Of a stretch of 64,000 nt of DNA, positions 46,796-56,904 are shown piece after piece. Origin of the DNA: Burkholderia territorii (GTDB taxonomy: Bacteria > Pseudomonadota > Gammaproteobacteria > Burkholderiales > Burkholderiaceae); assembly GCF_902833055.1 (NCBI RefSeq), contig NZ_CADFEJ010000024.1:1-64000 (forward strand), written 5' to 3'. Each line of letters opens with the position of its first letter. Position 1 is the stretch's first letter. Under the pieces are notes generated by a model, which saw only the letters and a list, made by a program, of their open reading frames with translations, did not search any database and was not told the DNA's origin. The position numbers were made by a program, and so were the translations under genes.

Positions 46796-48649
46796 ATGTT
46801 TTCGTGGTTTGAACGGCGCCTGCCGACATTCCCGCTCGAGGATCCCGCCACGCCGCCGAAGGGATTCTTCTCGTTCGTCTGGGCGTGCACGAAAGGCGCG
46901 CGCAGCTGGCTTCTGCTGATCGCGCTGACGTCGGCCGCGCTCGCCGCTTACGAGGCGGCGCTGTTCGCGATGATGGGACGCGTGGTCGACTGGCTGTCGT
47001 CGGCCACGCCTGCCGACTTCGGCGTCCGCCACTTCGGCACGCTCGCCGGTTTCGCCGCGATCCTCGCGGGCAGCGCATTGCTGATCGCGCTGCATACGAT
47101 GGTCAAGCATCAGGTGCTCGCGATCAACTTCCCGATGCGGCTGCGCTGGCTGTTTCACCGGCTGATGCTCGACCAGAGCCTGTCGTTCTACGCGAACGAG
47201 TTCGCGGGCCGCGTGACGACGAAGATCATGCAGACCGCGCTCGCCGTGCGCGACGCGCTGTTCATGTCGGTCGACGTCGTGATCGGCGTCGGCGCGTACC
47301 TGATCGGCATCCTCGCGCTCGCGGCGAGCTTCGACTGGCGGCTGATGATTCCGCTCGCGCTGTGGGCGCTCGGCTACGGCGTCGCGTGCGCGTATTTCGT
47401 GCCGCGCCTGGGCGCTGTGGGCAGCCGGCAGGCCGACGCGCGCGCGCTGATGACAGGCCGCATCACGGACGCCTATTCGAACATCACGACCGTGAAGCTG
47501 TTCTCGCACACGCGCCGGGAAGCCGACCACGCGCGGCGCGCGATGGAGGCATTCAAGGTGACCGGCGATGCGCAGATGCGGCTGGTCAGCGCGTTCGAGG
47601 TCGTCAACCATCTGCTGTCGACGCTGCTGCTGATCGGCTCGACCGGCGTCGCGCTTTATCTGTGGCTGCACGGCGACGCGAGCGCGGGCGTGGTCGCGGC
47701 CGTGGTCGCGATGGCGCTGCGCCTGTCGAGCTATTCGCACTGGATCATGTGGGAGATGACCGAACTGTTCGAGAACGTCGGCACGATCCAGGACGGCATC
47801 AACACGCTGACGAAGGTGCGCAGCGTGGTCGACGCACCCGATGCGAAGACGCTCACCGTGCAGCGCGGCGGCATCGTGTTCGATAACGTGCGTTTCGCGC
47901 ACGAGGACAACGACACGCCCGTGTTCGACGGGCTGAACCTGACGATCCGGCCCGGCGAGCGGATCGGCCTCATCGGCCGCTCGGGCGCCGGCAAGTCGAC
48001 GCTCGTGAACCTGCTGCTGCGCTTCTACGACGTCGACGGCGGCGCGATCCGGATCGACGGGCAGGACATCGCGCACGTGACGCAGGACAGCCTGCGCGCG
48101 GCGATCGGGATGGTCACGCAGGATACGTCGCTGCTGCACCGGACGATGCGGGAGAACATTCTGTACGGCCGCCCCGACGCGACCGAAGACGAGATGCGCG
48201 ACGCAGCCGTGCGTGCTGAAGCGTCCGACTTCATCGAGCGGCTGCGCGACCGGCATGGGCGTAGCGGCTACGACGTCGAGGTCGGCGAGCGCGGCGTGAA
48301 GCTGTCGGGCGGCCAGCGGCAGCGCGTCGCGATCGCGCGCGTGATGCTCAAGGATGCGCCGATCCTCGTGCTCGACGAAGCGACGAGCGCGCTCGATTCC
48401 GAAGTCGAAGTCGCGATCCAGCGCAGTCTCGACACCCTGATGCACGGCAAGACGGTGATCGCCATCGCGCACCGGCTGTCGACGATCGCGGCGCTGGACC
48501 GGCTGATCGTGCTCGACGAAGGGCGCATCGTCGAGGAAGGTACGCATCTGGAACTGCTTCAGGCCGGCGGCATCTACGCGGCGCTGTGGGCGCACCAGAG
48601 CGGCGGGTTCCTCGGCGAGACGGCGGACGCGGAAGGCGCCGAGCAGTAA
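46796..48649 (+). CDS. ABC exporter, fused permease and ATPase
   Basis: A 617-residue half-transporter. Six membrane helices fill residues ~20-330, with the NBD after ~365: Walker A GRSGAGKST, signature LSGGQRQRVAIARV, Walker B PILVLDEATS, and the H-loop IAHRLS. Similar to MsbA/ATM1-type exporters. AAGGAGAAGG upstream sets the ATG at 46796; an upstream in-frame ATG at 46700 has no such site. Substrate unknown. Convergent with the aldehyde dehydrogenase gene. Confidence 0.92.
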   Translation: MFSWFERRLPTFPLEDPATPPKGFFSFVWACTKGARSWLLLIALTSAALAAYEAALFAMMGRVVDWLSSATPADFGVRHFGTLAGFAAILAGSALLIALHTMVKHQVLAINFPMRLRWLFHRLMLDQSLSFYANEFAGRVTTKIMQTALAVRDALFMSVDVVIGVGAYLIGILALAASFDWRLMIPLALWALGYGVACAYFVPRLGAVGSRQADARALMTGRITDAYSNITTVKLFSHTRREADHARRAMEAFKVTGDAQMRLVSAFEVVNHLLSTLLLIGSTGVALYLWLHGDASAGVVAAVVAMALRLSSYSHWIMWEMTELFENVGTIQDGINTLTKVRSVVDAPDAKTLTVQRGGIVFDNVRFAHEDNDTPVFDGLNLTIRPGERIGLIGRSGAGKSTLVNLLLRFYDVDGGAIRIDGQDIAHVTQDSLRAAIGMVTQDTSLLHRTMRENILYGRPDATEDEMRDAAVRAEASDFIERLRDRHGRSGYDVEVGERGVKLSGGQRQRVAIARVMLKDAPILVLDEATSALDSEVEVAIQRSLDTLMHGKTVIAIAHRLSTIAALDRLIVLDEGRIVEEGTHLELLQAGGIYAALWAHQSGGFLGETADAEGAEQ

Positions 48650-48695
48650 TGTTCGTGCAAGCGCGGCACGCACATGACGGCCTGCCGCGCTGGCG

Positions 48696-50186
48696 TTACA
48701 ACCGCACGATCGTCGATTTCAGTTCGGTGTACTTGTCGAGTGCGTGCAATGACTTGTCGCGACCGTTGCCCGACTGCTTGTATCCGCCGAACGGGAAGTT
48801 CATGTCGTCGCTGCCGTCGCCGTAGCAGTTGACCCAGACGGTGCCGGCACGCAGGCGCCGCGCGACCGTGTGCGCGGTCGCCTGATCCGCCGACCATACG
48901 GCCGCCGCGAGCCCGTACTCGGTGTCGTTGGCGATGCGTACGGCCGCGTCGACGTCGTCGAACGCGATTACCGACAGCACCGGCCCGAAGATCTCCTCGC
49001 GCGCAAGCGTCGCTTGCGCGTCGACATCGAACACGGTCGGCTCGACGTAGAACCCGCCCGTCTCCTCGCGCACGCGCGCACCGCCCGTCACCAGGCGCCC
49101 TTCCTCCCGTCCGATGCCGATATAGCGCAACACGCGCTCGAGCTGCACGCGATCGACGATCGCGCCCATTGCGACAGCAGGATCGAGCGGATGCCCGGGC
49201 GCAAAGCGCCGCGACGCGGCGACCACCTTGTCGACGAACGCGTCCTTGATGTCGCGATGCACGAGCAGGCGCGAGCCCGCCGTACATACTTCCCCCATGT
49301 TGAAGAAGATCGCATCGGCGGCCGCCTGCGCGGCGCGATCGAGGTCGGGGCAATCGGGCAACACGATGTTCGGCGACTTGCCGCCGAGTTCGAGCCATAC
49401 GCGCTTCAGGTTCGATTGCGCGGCGCACGCCATGATCTGCTGCCCGGTGCGTGCCGAACCGGTGAACGCGATGCAGTCGACGTCACGGTGCTGTGCAAGC
49501 AGCCGTCCTGGCTCGGCCCCGCCGGGCACGACGCTGAACACGCCGGGCGGCACGCCTGCCTCGCATGCCAGCTGCGCGACGCGGAGCGCAGTCAACGGCG
49601 ACTTTTCCGACGGCTTGAGCACCACGCTGTTGCCTGCAGCGAGCGCCGGCGCGAATTTCCATGCGGCCATCAACAGCGGGAAATTCCACGGCACGACCGC
49701 CGCGACGACGCCGATCGGTTCGCGCGTGACGAGTCCGACGAGATGGCGGTCGGCCGGCACGACCTCGCCGCCGACCTTGTCGATGGCTTCGGCATACCAG
49801 TCGACGCAGTGCGCGGCGGCCGGTATGTCGATGGCCGTCGTATCGGCGATCGGCTTGCCGGTGTCGAGCGTCTCTAGCAACGCGAGTTCGTCGCGATGCT
49901 CGCGCATCAGCGCTGCCCAGCGCTGCAGCACGGCCTTGCGGGCACGCGGATTCATGCCGGCCCACGCCTGCGCGTCGAACGCGCGGCGCGCGGCCGCCAC
50001 GGCCGCATCGACGTCGTCGGCACCGCAGTCGGCGACCTGCGCGAGCACGCGGCCGTCGATCGGGCTCACGCACGCGAACGTCGCCCCGGTACGCGCGTCG
50101 CGCGCATCGCCGTCGATGAACGCGCGTGCTTCGATCACCAGCGCGGCCGCACGGGCCTGCCAGTCCGAGAATGTGGATGGATTCAC
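48696..50186 (-). CDS. aldehyde dehydrogenase, PuuC-like
   Basis: A 496-residue NAD(P)+-dependent dehydrogenase. Catalytic Cys301 in GEVCTAGSR, general base Glu266 in LELGGKSP and Asn168 in VPWNFP are present. Sequence and context match PuuC, which oxidises gamma-glutamyl-gamma-aminobutyraldehyde or related aminoaldehydes. The start codon is GTG with GGAGAGGG upstream. Last gene of the polyamine operon. Confidence 0.9.
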   Translation of the reverse strand: MNPSTFSDWQARAAALVIEARAFIDGDARDARTGATFACVSPIDGRVLAQVADCGADDVDAAVAAARRAFDAQAWAGMNPRARKAVLQRWAALMREHRDELALLETLDTGKPIADTTAIDIPAAAHCVDWYAEAIDKVGGEVVPADRHLVGLVTREPIGVVAAVVPWNFPLLMAAWKFAPALAAGNSVVLKPSEKSPLTALRVAQLACEAGVPPGVFSVVPGGAEPGRLLAQHRDVDCIAFTGSARTGQQIMACAAQSNLKRVWLELGGKSPNIVLPDCPDLDRAAQAAADAIFFNMGEVCTAGSRLLVHRDIKDAFVDKVVAASRRFAPGHPLDPAVAMGAIVDRVQLERVLRYIGIGREEGRLVTGGARVREETGGFYVEPTVFDVDAQATLAREEIFGPVLSVIAFDDVDAAVRIANDTEYGLAAAVWSADQATAHTVARRLRAGTVWVNCYGDGSDDMNFPFGGYKQSGNGRDKSLHALDKYTELKSTIVRL

Positions 50187-50216
50187 GAGTGTTCCCTCTC
50201 CGTCAAAGATCGGCCA

Positions 50217-51632
50217 TCACGACCCGGTCACCGGATCGATCGGCGTGAACGTGCCGGCGCGCGCCTCGATCGCTTCACCGGCGGCGAGGCACAGCGCCTC
50301 CTGGAAACGGCCGGCGACGAGCTGCACGCCCGTCGGCACGCCGCCGCGCACGCCGGTCGGCACCGACAGCCCGGGCAGCCCGAGCAGTGCGGTCGCCAGC
50401 AGCGGCCCCTGCATGTCGACGATGTCGCGCATCGCGTCGTCGCCGCGCTGGTCCGCGTCGATCGCGAACGGCTGCGCACACGACACCGGCATCAGCAGCA
50501 GCGGGTAACGCGCGAAAAACTGCTGCCAGTCCCGCAGCAGCGCGGTGCGCCGGGCCAGACCGTTCATATAGCCGGCCAGGTCGAGCGGCGTCGCGAGGTT
50601 GCGCTGGCTCGCGAACGCGGTCCGGATCGCCGCGTCGCCGTGCTGCATGATCACGTCGCCGAGCCCGCTGCGTGCCTCGTTGGTCACGAGGTCGAGCCAT
50701 AGCGCGCATGCCTCGGCGAACCGAGGCGGCTGCGCTTCCTCGACGATGCAGCCGGCCTCCTCCAGCCAGCGCGCGGCCTGTTGGACCGCATCGACGACGA
50801 CCGGATCGGACGGCACGCCCGGCAGCACGGGACACACGGCGACGCGTGCGGGAAACGTCGTATCGCGTCCAGCCGGTGCGACGGGCATCCACCATGCGTC
50901 ACGCGCGTCACCCGCCGCCATTGCATCGAGTGCGAGACGCAGGTCGCCGACCTTGCGTGCCAGCGGCCCCTGCACGGATGCGAGCTGGACGGCGAGCGTG
51001 CGGTCCCTCGATTGCGTCCCGTTGTAGGCGGGCACGCGGCCGGCGCTCGGCCGCAGCCCCGCCACTCCGCACGCGTAGGCCGGGTAGCGGATCGAACCGC
51101 CGAGATCGTTGCCGTGCGCGATCGCGCCGATGCCGGCTGCGACCGCGGCGGCCGCGCCGCCGCTGGAGCCGCCGGGCGTCAATGATGGATTCCATGGATT
51201 CAACGTGCGGCCGTGCAGGTCGTTGTCGGTGAACCACCGGTATGAAAACGCCGGCGCGTTGCTGCGCCCGATCACGATCGCGCCCGCGTTGCGCAGGTTC
51301 GCGGTCACCGGGCTGTCGTCCTGCGCGACCAGGCCGGCAAACGCGCGCACGCCGTTGGTCGTCGCACGGCCGGCCGTGTCGACGTTGATCTTGACCGTCA
51401 CGGGTACGCCGTGCAGCGGACCGACTGGCGTGCCCCGCGCGATCGCGGCATCGGCGGCCGACGCCGCCTGCAACGCGCTGTCGGCCAGCACGTCGACGAT
51501 CGCGTTGATCACGGGGTTGACCTGCTCGAGCCGCCGCAGGCAGCTGTGTACGAGTTCCGTCGACGACACGTCGTGCCGCGCGACGTGCGCGGCCATCTCG
51601 GCCGCGCTCAGACGCCACAATTCCTGGGTCAT
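50217..51632 (-). CDS. amidase signature family enzyme
   Basis: A 471-residue amidase. The Ser-Ser-Lys triad is Lys81 (VTVKINVDTAG), Ser156 (PGGSSGGAAAAVAAG) and Ser180 (DLGGSIRYPA). In this operon it may hydrolyse a gamma-glutamyl or N-acyl amide intermediate, taking the place of PuuD, but that is inference. GAGGAG upstream supports the ATG at 51632; 30 bases from the dehydrogenase gene. Confidence 0.88.
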   Translation of the reverse strand: MTQELWRLSAAEMAAHVARHDVSSTELVHSCLRRLEQVNPVINAIVDVLADSALQAASAADAAIARGTPVGPLHGVPVTVKINVDTAGRATTNGVRAFAGLVAQDDSPVTANLRNAGAIVIGRSNAPAFSYRWFTDNDLHGRTLNPWNPSLTPGGSSGGAAAAVAAGIGAIAHGNDLGGSIRYPAYACGVAGLRPSAGRVPAYNGTQSRDRTLAVQLASVQGPLARKVGDLRLALDAMAAGDARDAWWMPVAPAGRDTTFPARVAVCPVLPGVPSDPVVVDAVQQAARWLEEAGCIVEEAQPPRFAEACALWLDLVTNEARSGLGDVIMQHGDAAIRTAFASQRNLATPLDLAGYMNGLARRTALLRDWQQFFARYPLLLMPVSCAQPFAIDADQRGDDAMRDIVDMQGPLLATALLGLPGLSVPTGVRGGVPTGVQLVAGRFQEALCLAAGEAIEARAGTFTPIDPVTGS

Positions 51633-51678
51633 GGGATGCTCCTCGTTGATGACTGGATCGAATGAATTCGGCCGCGTA

Positions 51679-52059
51679 CTACGCACACGACGGCTCCGCC
51701 TGCGGCGCATGCGACGCGTAGATCTTCCGGCACGTCTCGACGACCTCCCAGGTGCCGCGAAAGCCCGGCGGGATCACGAAGCGGTCGCCGGCGCGCAGCA
51801 CGCGTTCACCGCCATCGGCATCGCGCACGATCGCGACGCCGCTCAGCATCTCGCAGTACTCGGACTCGTCGTAGTCGATCGTCCAGCGCCCGGGCGTACA
51901 TTCCCAGATCCCGCAACTGAACTGCCCGCACGGGCTGATGTAGTGATGCGACAGCGTCTGCATCGGATTGCCGTCGAGCAGCAACCCGGCCGGCACGCGG
52001 CTCTGCGTGAGCCGGGCCGGCGCCTGCATCAGGTCGACGAGATGGGTGACGTGGGTCAT
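51679..52059 (-). CDS. cupin-domain protein
   Basis: A 126-residue single-cupin protein. CTPGRWTIDYDESEYCEMLSGVAIV and the later GDRFVIPPGFRGTWEVVE are the two cupin motifs of the Cupin_3/DUF861 type. A small enzyme or sensor; many such genes lie beside PuuB-like oxidases. TGGAGG precedes the start. Confidence 0.82.
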   Translation of the reverse strand: MTHVTHLVDLMQAPARLTQSRVPAGLLLDGNPMQTLSHHYISPCGQFSCGIWECTPGRWTIDYDESEYCEMLSGVAIVRDADGGERVLRAGDRFVIPPGFRGTWEVVETCRKIYASHAPQAEPSCA

Positions 52060-52133
52060 GATTGCCTCCAGCGCATGAGTGAATGGTCGAAACGATTCGC
52101 GGCCGCGCGATCATGCGAACCGCGCCGCACGGG

Positions 52134-53435
52134 TCAAAGCAGGTCCATCGTCCGGTGCCATGCCATCGCGAGCGCCAGCATCGGCGTACGCAGCATGCGT
52201 CCACCCGGAAAGTCGCGATGGCGAATCCGTCCGAACAGGTCGAAGCGCCCAGCCTGTGCGTCGATCGCTTCAGCGATCAGCCGCCCGGCGAGGCCGGTCA
52301 CGTTCACGCCATGCCCGGAGAAGCCCTGCGCGAAATACACGGTCGGCTCGAGCCGCCCGAAATGCGGCGCGCGGTTCATCGTCGCGTCGATCAGGCCGCC
52401 CCACGCGTAGTCGATCCGCACGTCGGCGAGCTGCGGGAACGTCTTCAGCATGTCGCGCCGCATCGCCGCCGCGAGATCGCGCGGCGTGCGCGTCGAACTG
52501 CTCGCCTTGCCGCCCCACAGCAATCGCCGGTCGCGCGTCAGCCGGAAATAGTCGAGCGCCGAATTGCAATCGCTGATCGCCGAATCGGCCGGCATCGTCT
52601 CGGCCGCGCGTGCTGCGCCGAGCGGCTCCGTCGCGATAACGTAGGTCGCCACCGGGATGATCTTGCGTGCCAGGCCCGGCGCGAGCCGCCCGAGGTACGC
52701 GTTGCCGGCCAGCACGACGTAGCGCGCATCCACGTGGCCGCGCGCGCACCTGACACGGTGATGCGGTGCGGCGCGGTCGAGCGCGAGCGCGGGCGTGCCC
52801 TCGTGGATCGTCACGCCTGCCGCACGCGCCGCGCGTGCGAGGCCGAGTGTGTAGTTCAGCGGATGCAGGTGGCCGCTGCCTTCGTGGCGCAGGCCGCCGA
52901 CGTAACGGTCCGATGCGACGAAGCGCGGCATGTCGGCACGCTCGACGATCTCGTAGCCGCGATAGCCGAAGCGGCTTGCCGCGGCGTCGCGCCATTTGCG
53001 CAGCGCATCGAGATGGCGCTGCTTGTTCGCTGCCGTCAGATAGCCGACGGTCAGGTCGCAGTCGATGCCATGCCGCTCAACCCGCCGCCTGACGATATCG
53101 ACCGATTCGAGGCCCATCTCCCAGATCTGCCGCACGTCGTCTTCCGGCAGATGGGCCGAGAACGTGTCGATATCGCACGAGTAACCGGCGATCAACTGAC
53201 CGCCGTTCCGTCCACTGGCGCCCCAGCCGATCCGCGACGCCTCGACGAGCACGACCGAATGACCGCGCTCGGCAAGATCGAGCGCCGCGGACAAGCCGGT
53301 GAGCCCGCCGCCGATCACGCAGACGTCGGCGGATACGGCACCGTCCAGCGACGGATGGCGGGTCCGGTCGTTCGCGGTATCTGCATAGTAGGACTGAACA
53401 TGTTGCTGATTTTCAAACTTGAGCATGAGTGACAT
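52134..53435 (-). CDS. FAD-dependent oxidase, PuuB-like
   Basis: A 433-residue DAO-family flavoenzyme. The FAD-binding motif is DVCVIGGGLTGLSAALDLAERGHSVVLVEAS, then IGWGASGRNGGQLIAGYSCDID, which matches PuuB (gamma-glutamylputrescine oxidase) closely. It would oxidise the free amine of glutamylated or free putrescine, giving an aldehyde for the PuuC-like enzyme. Start is either 53435 or 53426; neither has a strong ribosome-binding site. No puuA homologue is in the window. Confidence 0.88.
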   Translation of the reverse strand: MSLMLKFENQQHVQSYYADTANDRTRHPSLDGAVSADVCVIGGGLTGLSAALDLAERGHSVVLVEASRIGWGASGRNGGQLIAGYSCDIDTFSAHLPEDDVRQIWEMGLESVDIVRRRVERHGIDCDLTVGYLTAANKQRHLDALRKWRDAAASRFGYRGYEIVERADMPRFVASDRYVGGLRHEGSGHLHPLNYTLGLARAARAAGVTIHEGTPALALDRAAPHHRVRCARGHVDARYVVLAGNAYLGRLAPGLARKIIPVATYVIATEPLGAARAAETMPADSAISDCNSALDYFRLTRDRRLLWGGKASSSTRTPRDLAAAMRRDMLKTFPQLADVRIDYAWGGLIDATMNRAPHFGRLEPTVYFAQGFSGHGVNVTGLAGRLIAEAIDAQAGRFDLFGRIRHRDFPGGRMLRTPMLALAMAWHRTMDLL

Positions 53436-53452
53436 TCGCGAACGGCGTCGTG

Positions 53453-55018
53453 TCAGAACGCGTAGATGAGTTGAGTCGCGAGCAGGTCGTTCGACTTCGC
53501 GTACGACCCGTCGTGACGCAGGAATACCTTGTTGCTCGCCCAGTCGTGCCGATACTCGACCTTGACCGTGACTTGCTGGGTCGGATAGAACAGCAGGTCG
53601 AACGCGGCCGCCTGCCGCGTCGCGCCCTTGCACTCGAAACCAACGCCGCCGTTCGCCTTCGACATCGCGAGGCAGTCCGCATCGATGCCGAAGCCGTTGT
53701 ACGGATCCATCCCGTTGCCGTTCAGGCCGATCGACGATCCGCCGCCGCCATTCCTGCGGTTGACGAGCAGGTCATAGCGCAACGTCGCGCCCATGCGGCC
53801 TACCACCGGCACGTTGAACTTGCGATGCGCGAGCAGCGACAACCCGAACCATTGCGCCAGGCCGCCATTGAACGCGCCGTGCTGTTGCTGGCCGTAATCG
53901 AGCTCGGCGTTGTACTGCGCGTCGGCGAGCGTGTAGGTCGCATCGGCTTCCGCGAAGAAGAATGCGCCGTATGCGCTCGGAGCATTGCCGCCGACACCGT
54001 AGTGCACGTTGCCGGTGGCCGGATCGACCGCGCTCGGCAGCGTCTGCCGGCCGATGTTGATCGACCCGCCGATGTCGAGTGCGCTGCCGCGCATGTAGTC
54101 GACGCGCGCGGTAAAGGTCGGCACCTTGTTGCTCGTCGTGATCGGGTCGCCGAGGGCATTCACGCCGGTCTGCGTGAGCGCGCCGGCGCTGCGGAACTGC
54201 TCGTTTCCGATGAAGAACTTCCATGCCCACTGGCCGCTCGGGCTCAGGTAGTTGATGCCCGCTCCGATCGACGAACCCGGATCCGAGAAGTCGTACAGCA
54301 AGTTGTGCGTGAGCGTGAGCATCTGGTTCGACTGCTGATACTCGTAGCCGCCGAAGCCGAGCACCAGGCCGCCGACGAACGCGGTCGTACCCGACAGCGG
54401 CACGGTGACGACGGCCGTGTTCACGATATCGAGACCGCTCGCGCCGCTGCCCGTCATCATCGACAGCCCGGCGCCGCGGTTCGGCATCAGCGAGATCTCG
54501 GCGGACGGTGCGGTCGGCCCGACGCCGAACGTTTTCTTGATGTCAAGGAATACGTCGCCGAACGTGCTGTTGTAATACGTGTACGCGTTCTCATGGTTCG
54601 CGAACTGGAACGACGACGTGCCGGCGCCGCGGTTGTATACATAGGTCGGATCGAGATAGCCGGTCACCGACAGCCCGGCGATCGGGCCGGTGCGCGCGGC
54701 GTCGGTCAGCGAGTCGACCTTCAGTTGCTGGTTCGCGACCTGCTGACGGATTTCGGTCACGTCGTCGTTGGTCAGCATGGCCGGTGCCTGCCCGTAACCG
54801 GGCGCCGACGGATCGGCAGCGGGTGTGCTCGCCGCAGCGGTCGGCGGCACCGGGGCAGCCGACGGTTTCGCCGCCAGCCGCGATTGCAGCGCGCTCATCT
54901 GCCGCTGCAACTCGGCGATCTGCCGTTGAAGCGCCTTGATGTCGCCGGCGCTCGAACTCGCTGCGGCCAACCCCGGCAACGCACCGGCGATCAACGCGCA
55001 AAGCATCTTCTTTTTCAT
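53453..55018 (-). CDS. DUF3138-like outer-membrane protein
   Basis: A 521-residue outer-membrane protein. Signal peptide 1-20, then a periplasmic coiled coil (IKALQRQIAELQRQMSALQSRLA) and a Pro/Ala linker, then a beta-rich barrel from about residue 115 to the C-terminal Phe (QLIYAF). AAGGAG upstream sets the ATG. Its place between the ABC permease and the oxidase suggests a dedicated outer-membrane route for polyamines. Confidence 0.82.
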   Translation of the reverse strand: MKKKMLCALIAGALPGLAAASSSAGDIKALQRQIAELQRQMSALQSRLAAKPSAAPVPPTAAASTPAADPSAPGYGQAPAMLTNDDVTEIRQQVANQQLKVDSLTDAARTGPIAGLSVTGYLDPTYVYNRGAGTSSFQFANHENAYTYYNSTFGDVFLDIKKTFGVGPTAPSAEISLMPNRGAGLSMMTGSGASGLDIVNTAVVTVPLSGTTAFVGGLVLGFGGYEYQQSNQMLTLTHNLLYDFSDPGSSIGAGINYLSPSGQWAWKFFIGNEQFRSAGALTQTGVNALGDPITTSNKVPTFTARVDYMRGSALDIGGSINIGRQTLPSAVDPATGNVHYGVGGNAPSAYGAFFFAEADATYTLADAQYNAELDYGQQQHGAFNGGLAQWFGLSLLAHRKFNVPVVGRMGATLRYDLLVNRRNGGGGSSIGLNGNGMDPYNGFGIDADCLAMSKANGGVGFECKGATRQAAAFDLLFYPTQQVTVKVEYRHDWASNKVFLRHDGSYAKSNDLLATQLIYAF

Positions 55019-55044
55019 TCGACGTCTCCTTGTCGTTCTTCACT

Positions 55045-55977
55045 TCATGAGGTGCGGTGCGGTGCGGGATCGTGCAGCGCGTGCGCGTCCGACGGGCGAG
55101 CTGGCGTCGACGCGGGCCCTTCGGCAGGCGCTTCGAGCGCAGCGGCCGCGTGCCATGCGCGGGCGTCGCGGGCCGTCCGGCGCTCGCGGGCCAGCATCGA
55201 GCGGTTCACGACGACGACGCCGATCGTCACGACCGTGATGAACACCGTCGCGAGCGCGTTCATCTCCGGGTTGAGTCCGAGCCGCACGCGCGAGAACACG
55301 ACGAGCGGCAGCGTCGTCGAACCGGGGCCCGACAGGAAGGCGGAAAGAATGACGTCGTCGATCGACACGGTGAACGCGAGCAGCCAGCCCGACACCAGCG
55401 CCTGCGCGATCAACGGCAGCGTGATCACGAAGAACACCTTCAATGGCCGGGCACCGAGATCGAGCGCGGCTTCCTCAATCGAGCGGTCGAGTTCCTTCAC
55501 GCGTGACTGCACGATCACCGCGACGAACGACAGGCACAGCATCACGTGACCGATCCAGATCGTCAGCCACCCACGTCCGGCGGGCCAGCCGAAGGTCTGC
55601 TGCATCGCGACGAACAGCAGCAAGAGCGAGATGCCCTGGATCACTTCGGGAATCACCAGCGGCGCGTTGATCATCGCCGCATAAAACGTGAAGCCCTTGA
55701 AGCGGCCGAAGCGCGCGAGCACGAAGCCGGCCCAGGTGCCGATCGCGACCGACGCGGTTGCCGTCAGCAGCGCGATCTTCAGCGACAGCCATGCGGCCGT
55801 CAGCAGTTCGTCGTCGTGCAGCAGCGCGCCGTACCAGCGCAACGAGAAACCGGACCACACCGTCACCAGCTTCGACGCGTTGAACGAATAGACGACGAGG
55901 CTCGCGATCGGCACGTACAGAAACAGGAAGCCCGCGCCCAGCACGCACGCGGACCACAGGCGATTCGCGCGGGTCAT
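55045..55977 (-). CDS. potI: polyamine ABC permease PotI
   Basis: A 310-residue inner-membrane permease with six helices and the EAA loop EEAALDLGARPLKVFFVITLP. MTRANRLWSACVLGAGFLFLYVPIASLVVYSFNASKLVTVWSGFSLRWYGALL is typical. A 50-residue Ala/Pro/His-rich cytoplasmic tail is unusual for PotI. Its ATG overlaps the potH stop by 4 bases. Confidence 0.93.
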   Translation of the reverse strand: MTRANRLWSACVLGAGFLFLYVPIASLVVYSFNASKLVTVWSGFSLRWYGALLHDDELLTAAWLSLKIALLTATASVAIGTWAGFVLARFGRFKGFTFYAAMINAPLVIPEVIQGISLLLLFVAMQQTFGWPAGRGWLTIWIGHVMLCLSFVAVIVQSRVKELDRSIEEAALDLGARPLKVFFVITLPLIAQALVSGWLLAFTVSIDDVILSAFLSGPGSTTLPLVVFSRVRLGLNPEMNALATVFITVVTIGVVVVNRSMLARERRTARDARAWHAAAALEAPAEGPASTPARPSDAHALHDPAPHRTS

Positions 55978-56897
55978 GAGCGCCCCTCCGCTTCGGCCTG
56001 GCTGTAATGGAGCACCGCCATCGGCACGAGTAGCAGCGCCACCATCGTCACCGTCACCGCGGACGCCATCGGCCAGTCCATGTTGTTGAAGAACTCGTCC
56101 CACATCACGCGGCCGAGCATCAGCGTGTTCGCGCCGCCGAGCAATTCGGGAATCACGTATTCGCCGACGGCCGGAATGAACACGAGCAGGCTGCCCGCGA
56201 CGATCCCGTTCCTCGACAGCGGCAGCGTGATTTGCCAGAACGCGGACCACGGCGTCGCGCCGAGATCGTGCGCGGCCTCGAGCAGCGTGAGATCCATCTT
56301 CACGAGGTGCGCGTAGAGCGGCATCACCATGAACGGCAGGTACGAATAGACCATCCCGATGTAGACGCCCGCGTCGGTGTGATAGAGACGCAGCGGCGCC
56401 GCGATCACGCCGAGCGCCGCCAGCGCGCGATTCAGCAGGCCGTCGTCCTTCATGATCCCGACCCACGCATAGACGCGAATCAGGAACGACGTCCAGAACG
56501 GCAGCATCACGGCCATCATCAGCAGGTTCCGGCGTGCCGGCGCGGCACGGGCAATGCAGTACGCGATCGGATAGCCCGCGAGCACGCACATCAGCGTCGA
56601 CGCGGCGGCCATCTTCAACGAACTGACGTAGGTCTTCAGGTACAGGTCGTCTTGCAGCAACAGCGCGTAATGCTTCACCGACAGCACGACCTGTAACGTG
56701 CCGGCTTCCAGTCGCGCGAGCGCGGTGTACGGCGGGATACCGAGCATCTGGTTCGCAAAGCTGATCTTCAGGACCAGCACGAACGGCAACGCGAAGAAGA
56801 TCGCGAGCCACAGAAACGGCACGCCGATCGCGATACCGCGGCCCGACGGAAGGAAGCGTGACAGCGCGGACCCGGCGGAAGCACAAGTTCTCGTCAT
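55974..56897 (-). CDS. potH: polyamine ABC permease PotH
   Basis: A 307-residue permease with six helices; EAA loop EAAHDLGATPWSAFWQITLPLS. VFIPAVGEYVIPELLGGANTLMLGRVMWDEFFNNMDWPMASAV is characteristic of PotH. It starts 7 bases after the potG stop. Confidence 0.94.
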   Translation of the reverse strand: MTRTCASAGSALSRFLPSGRGIAIGVPFLWLAIFFALPFVLVLKISFANQMLGIPPYTALARLEAGTLQVVLSVKHYALLLQDDLYLKTYVSSLKMAAASTLMCVLAGYPIAYCIARAAPARRNLLMMAVMLPFWTSFLIRVYAWVGIMKDDGLLNRALAALGVIAAPLRLYHTDAGVYIGMVYSYLPFMVMPLYAHLVKMDLTLLEAAHDLGATPWSAFWQITLPLSRNGIVAGSLLVFIPAVGEYVIPELLGGANTLMLGRVMWDEFFNNMDWPMASAVTVTMVALLLVPMAVLHYSQAEAEGRS

Positions 56898-56904
56898 GTC
56901 GCCC

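Noticed and set aside
53429-55549. 706-codon plus-strand frame opposite the DUF3138-like gene and potI
   Set aside because: It spans two real genes and their gap, has no motifs, and its composition is that of an antisense frame.
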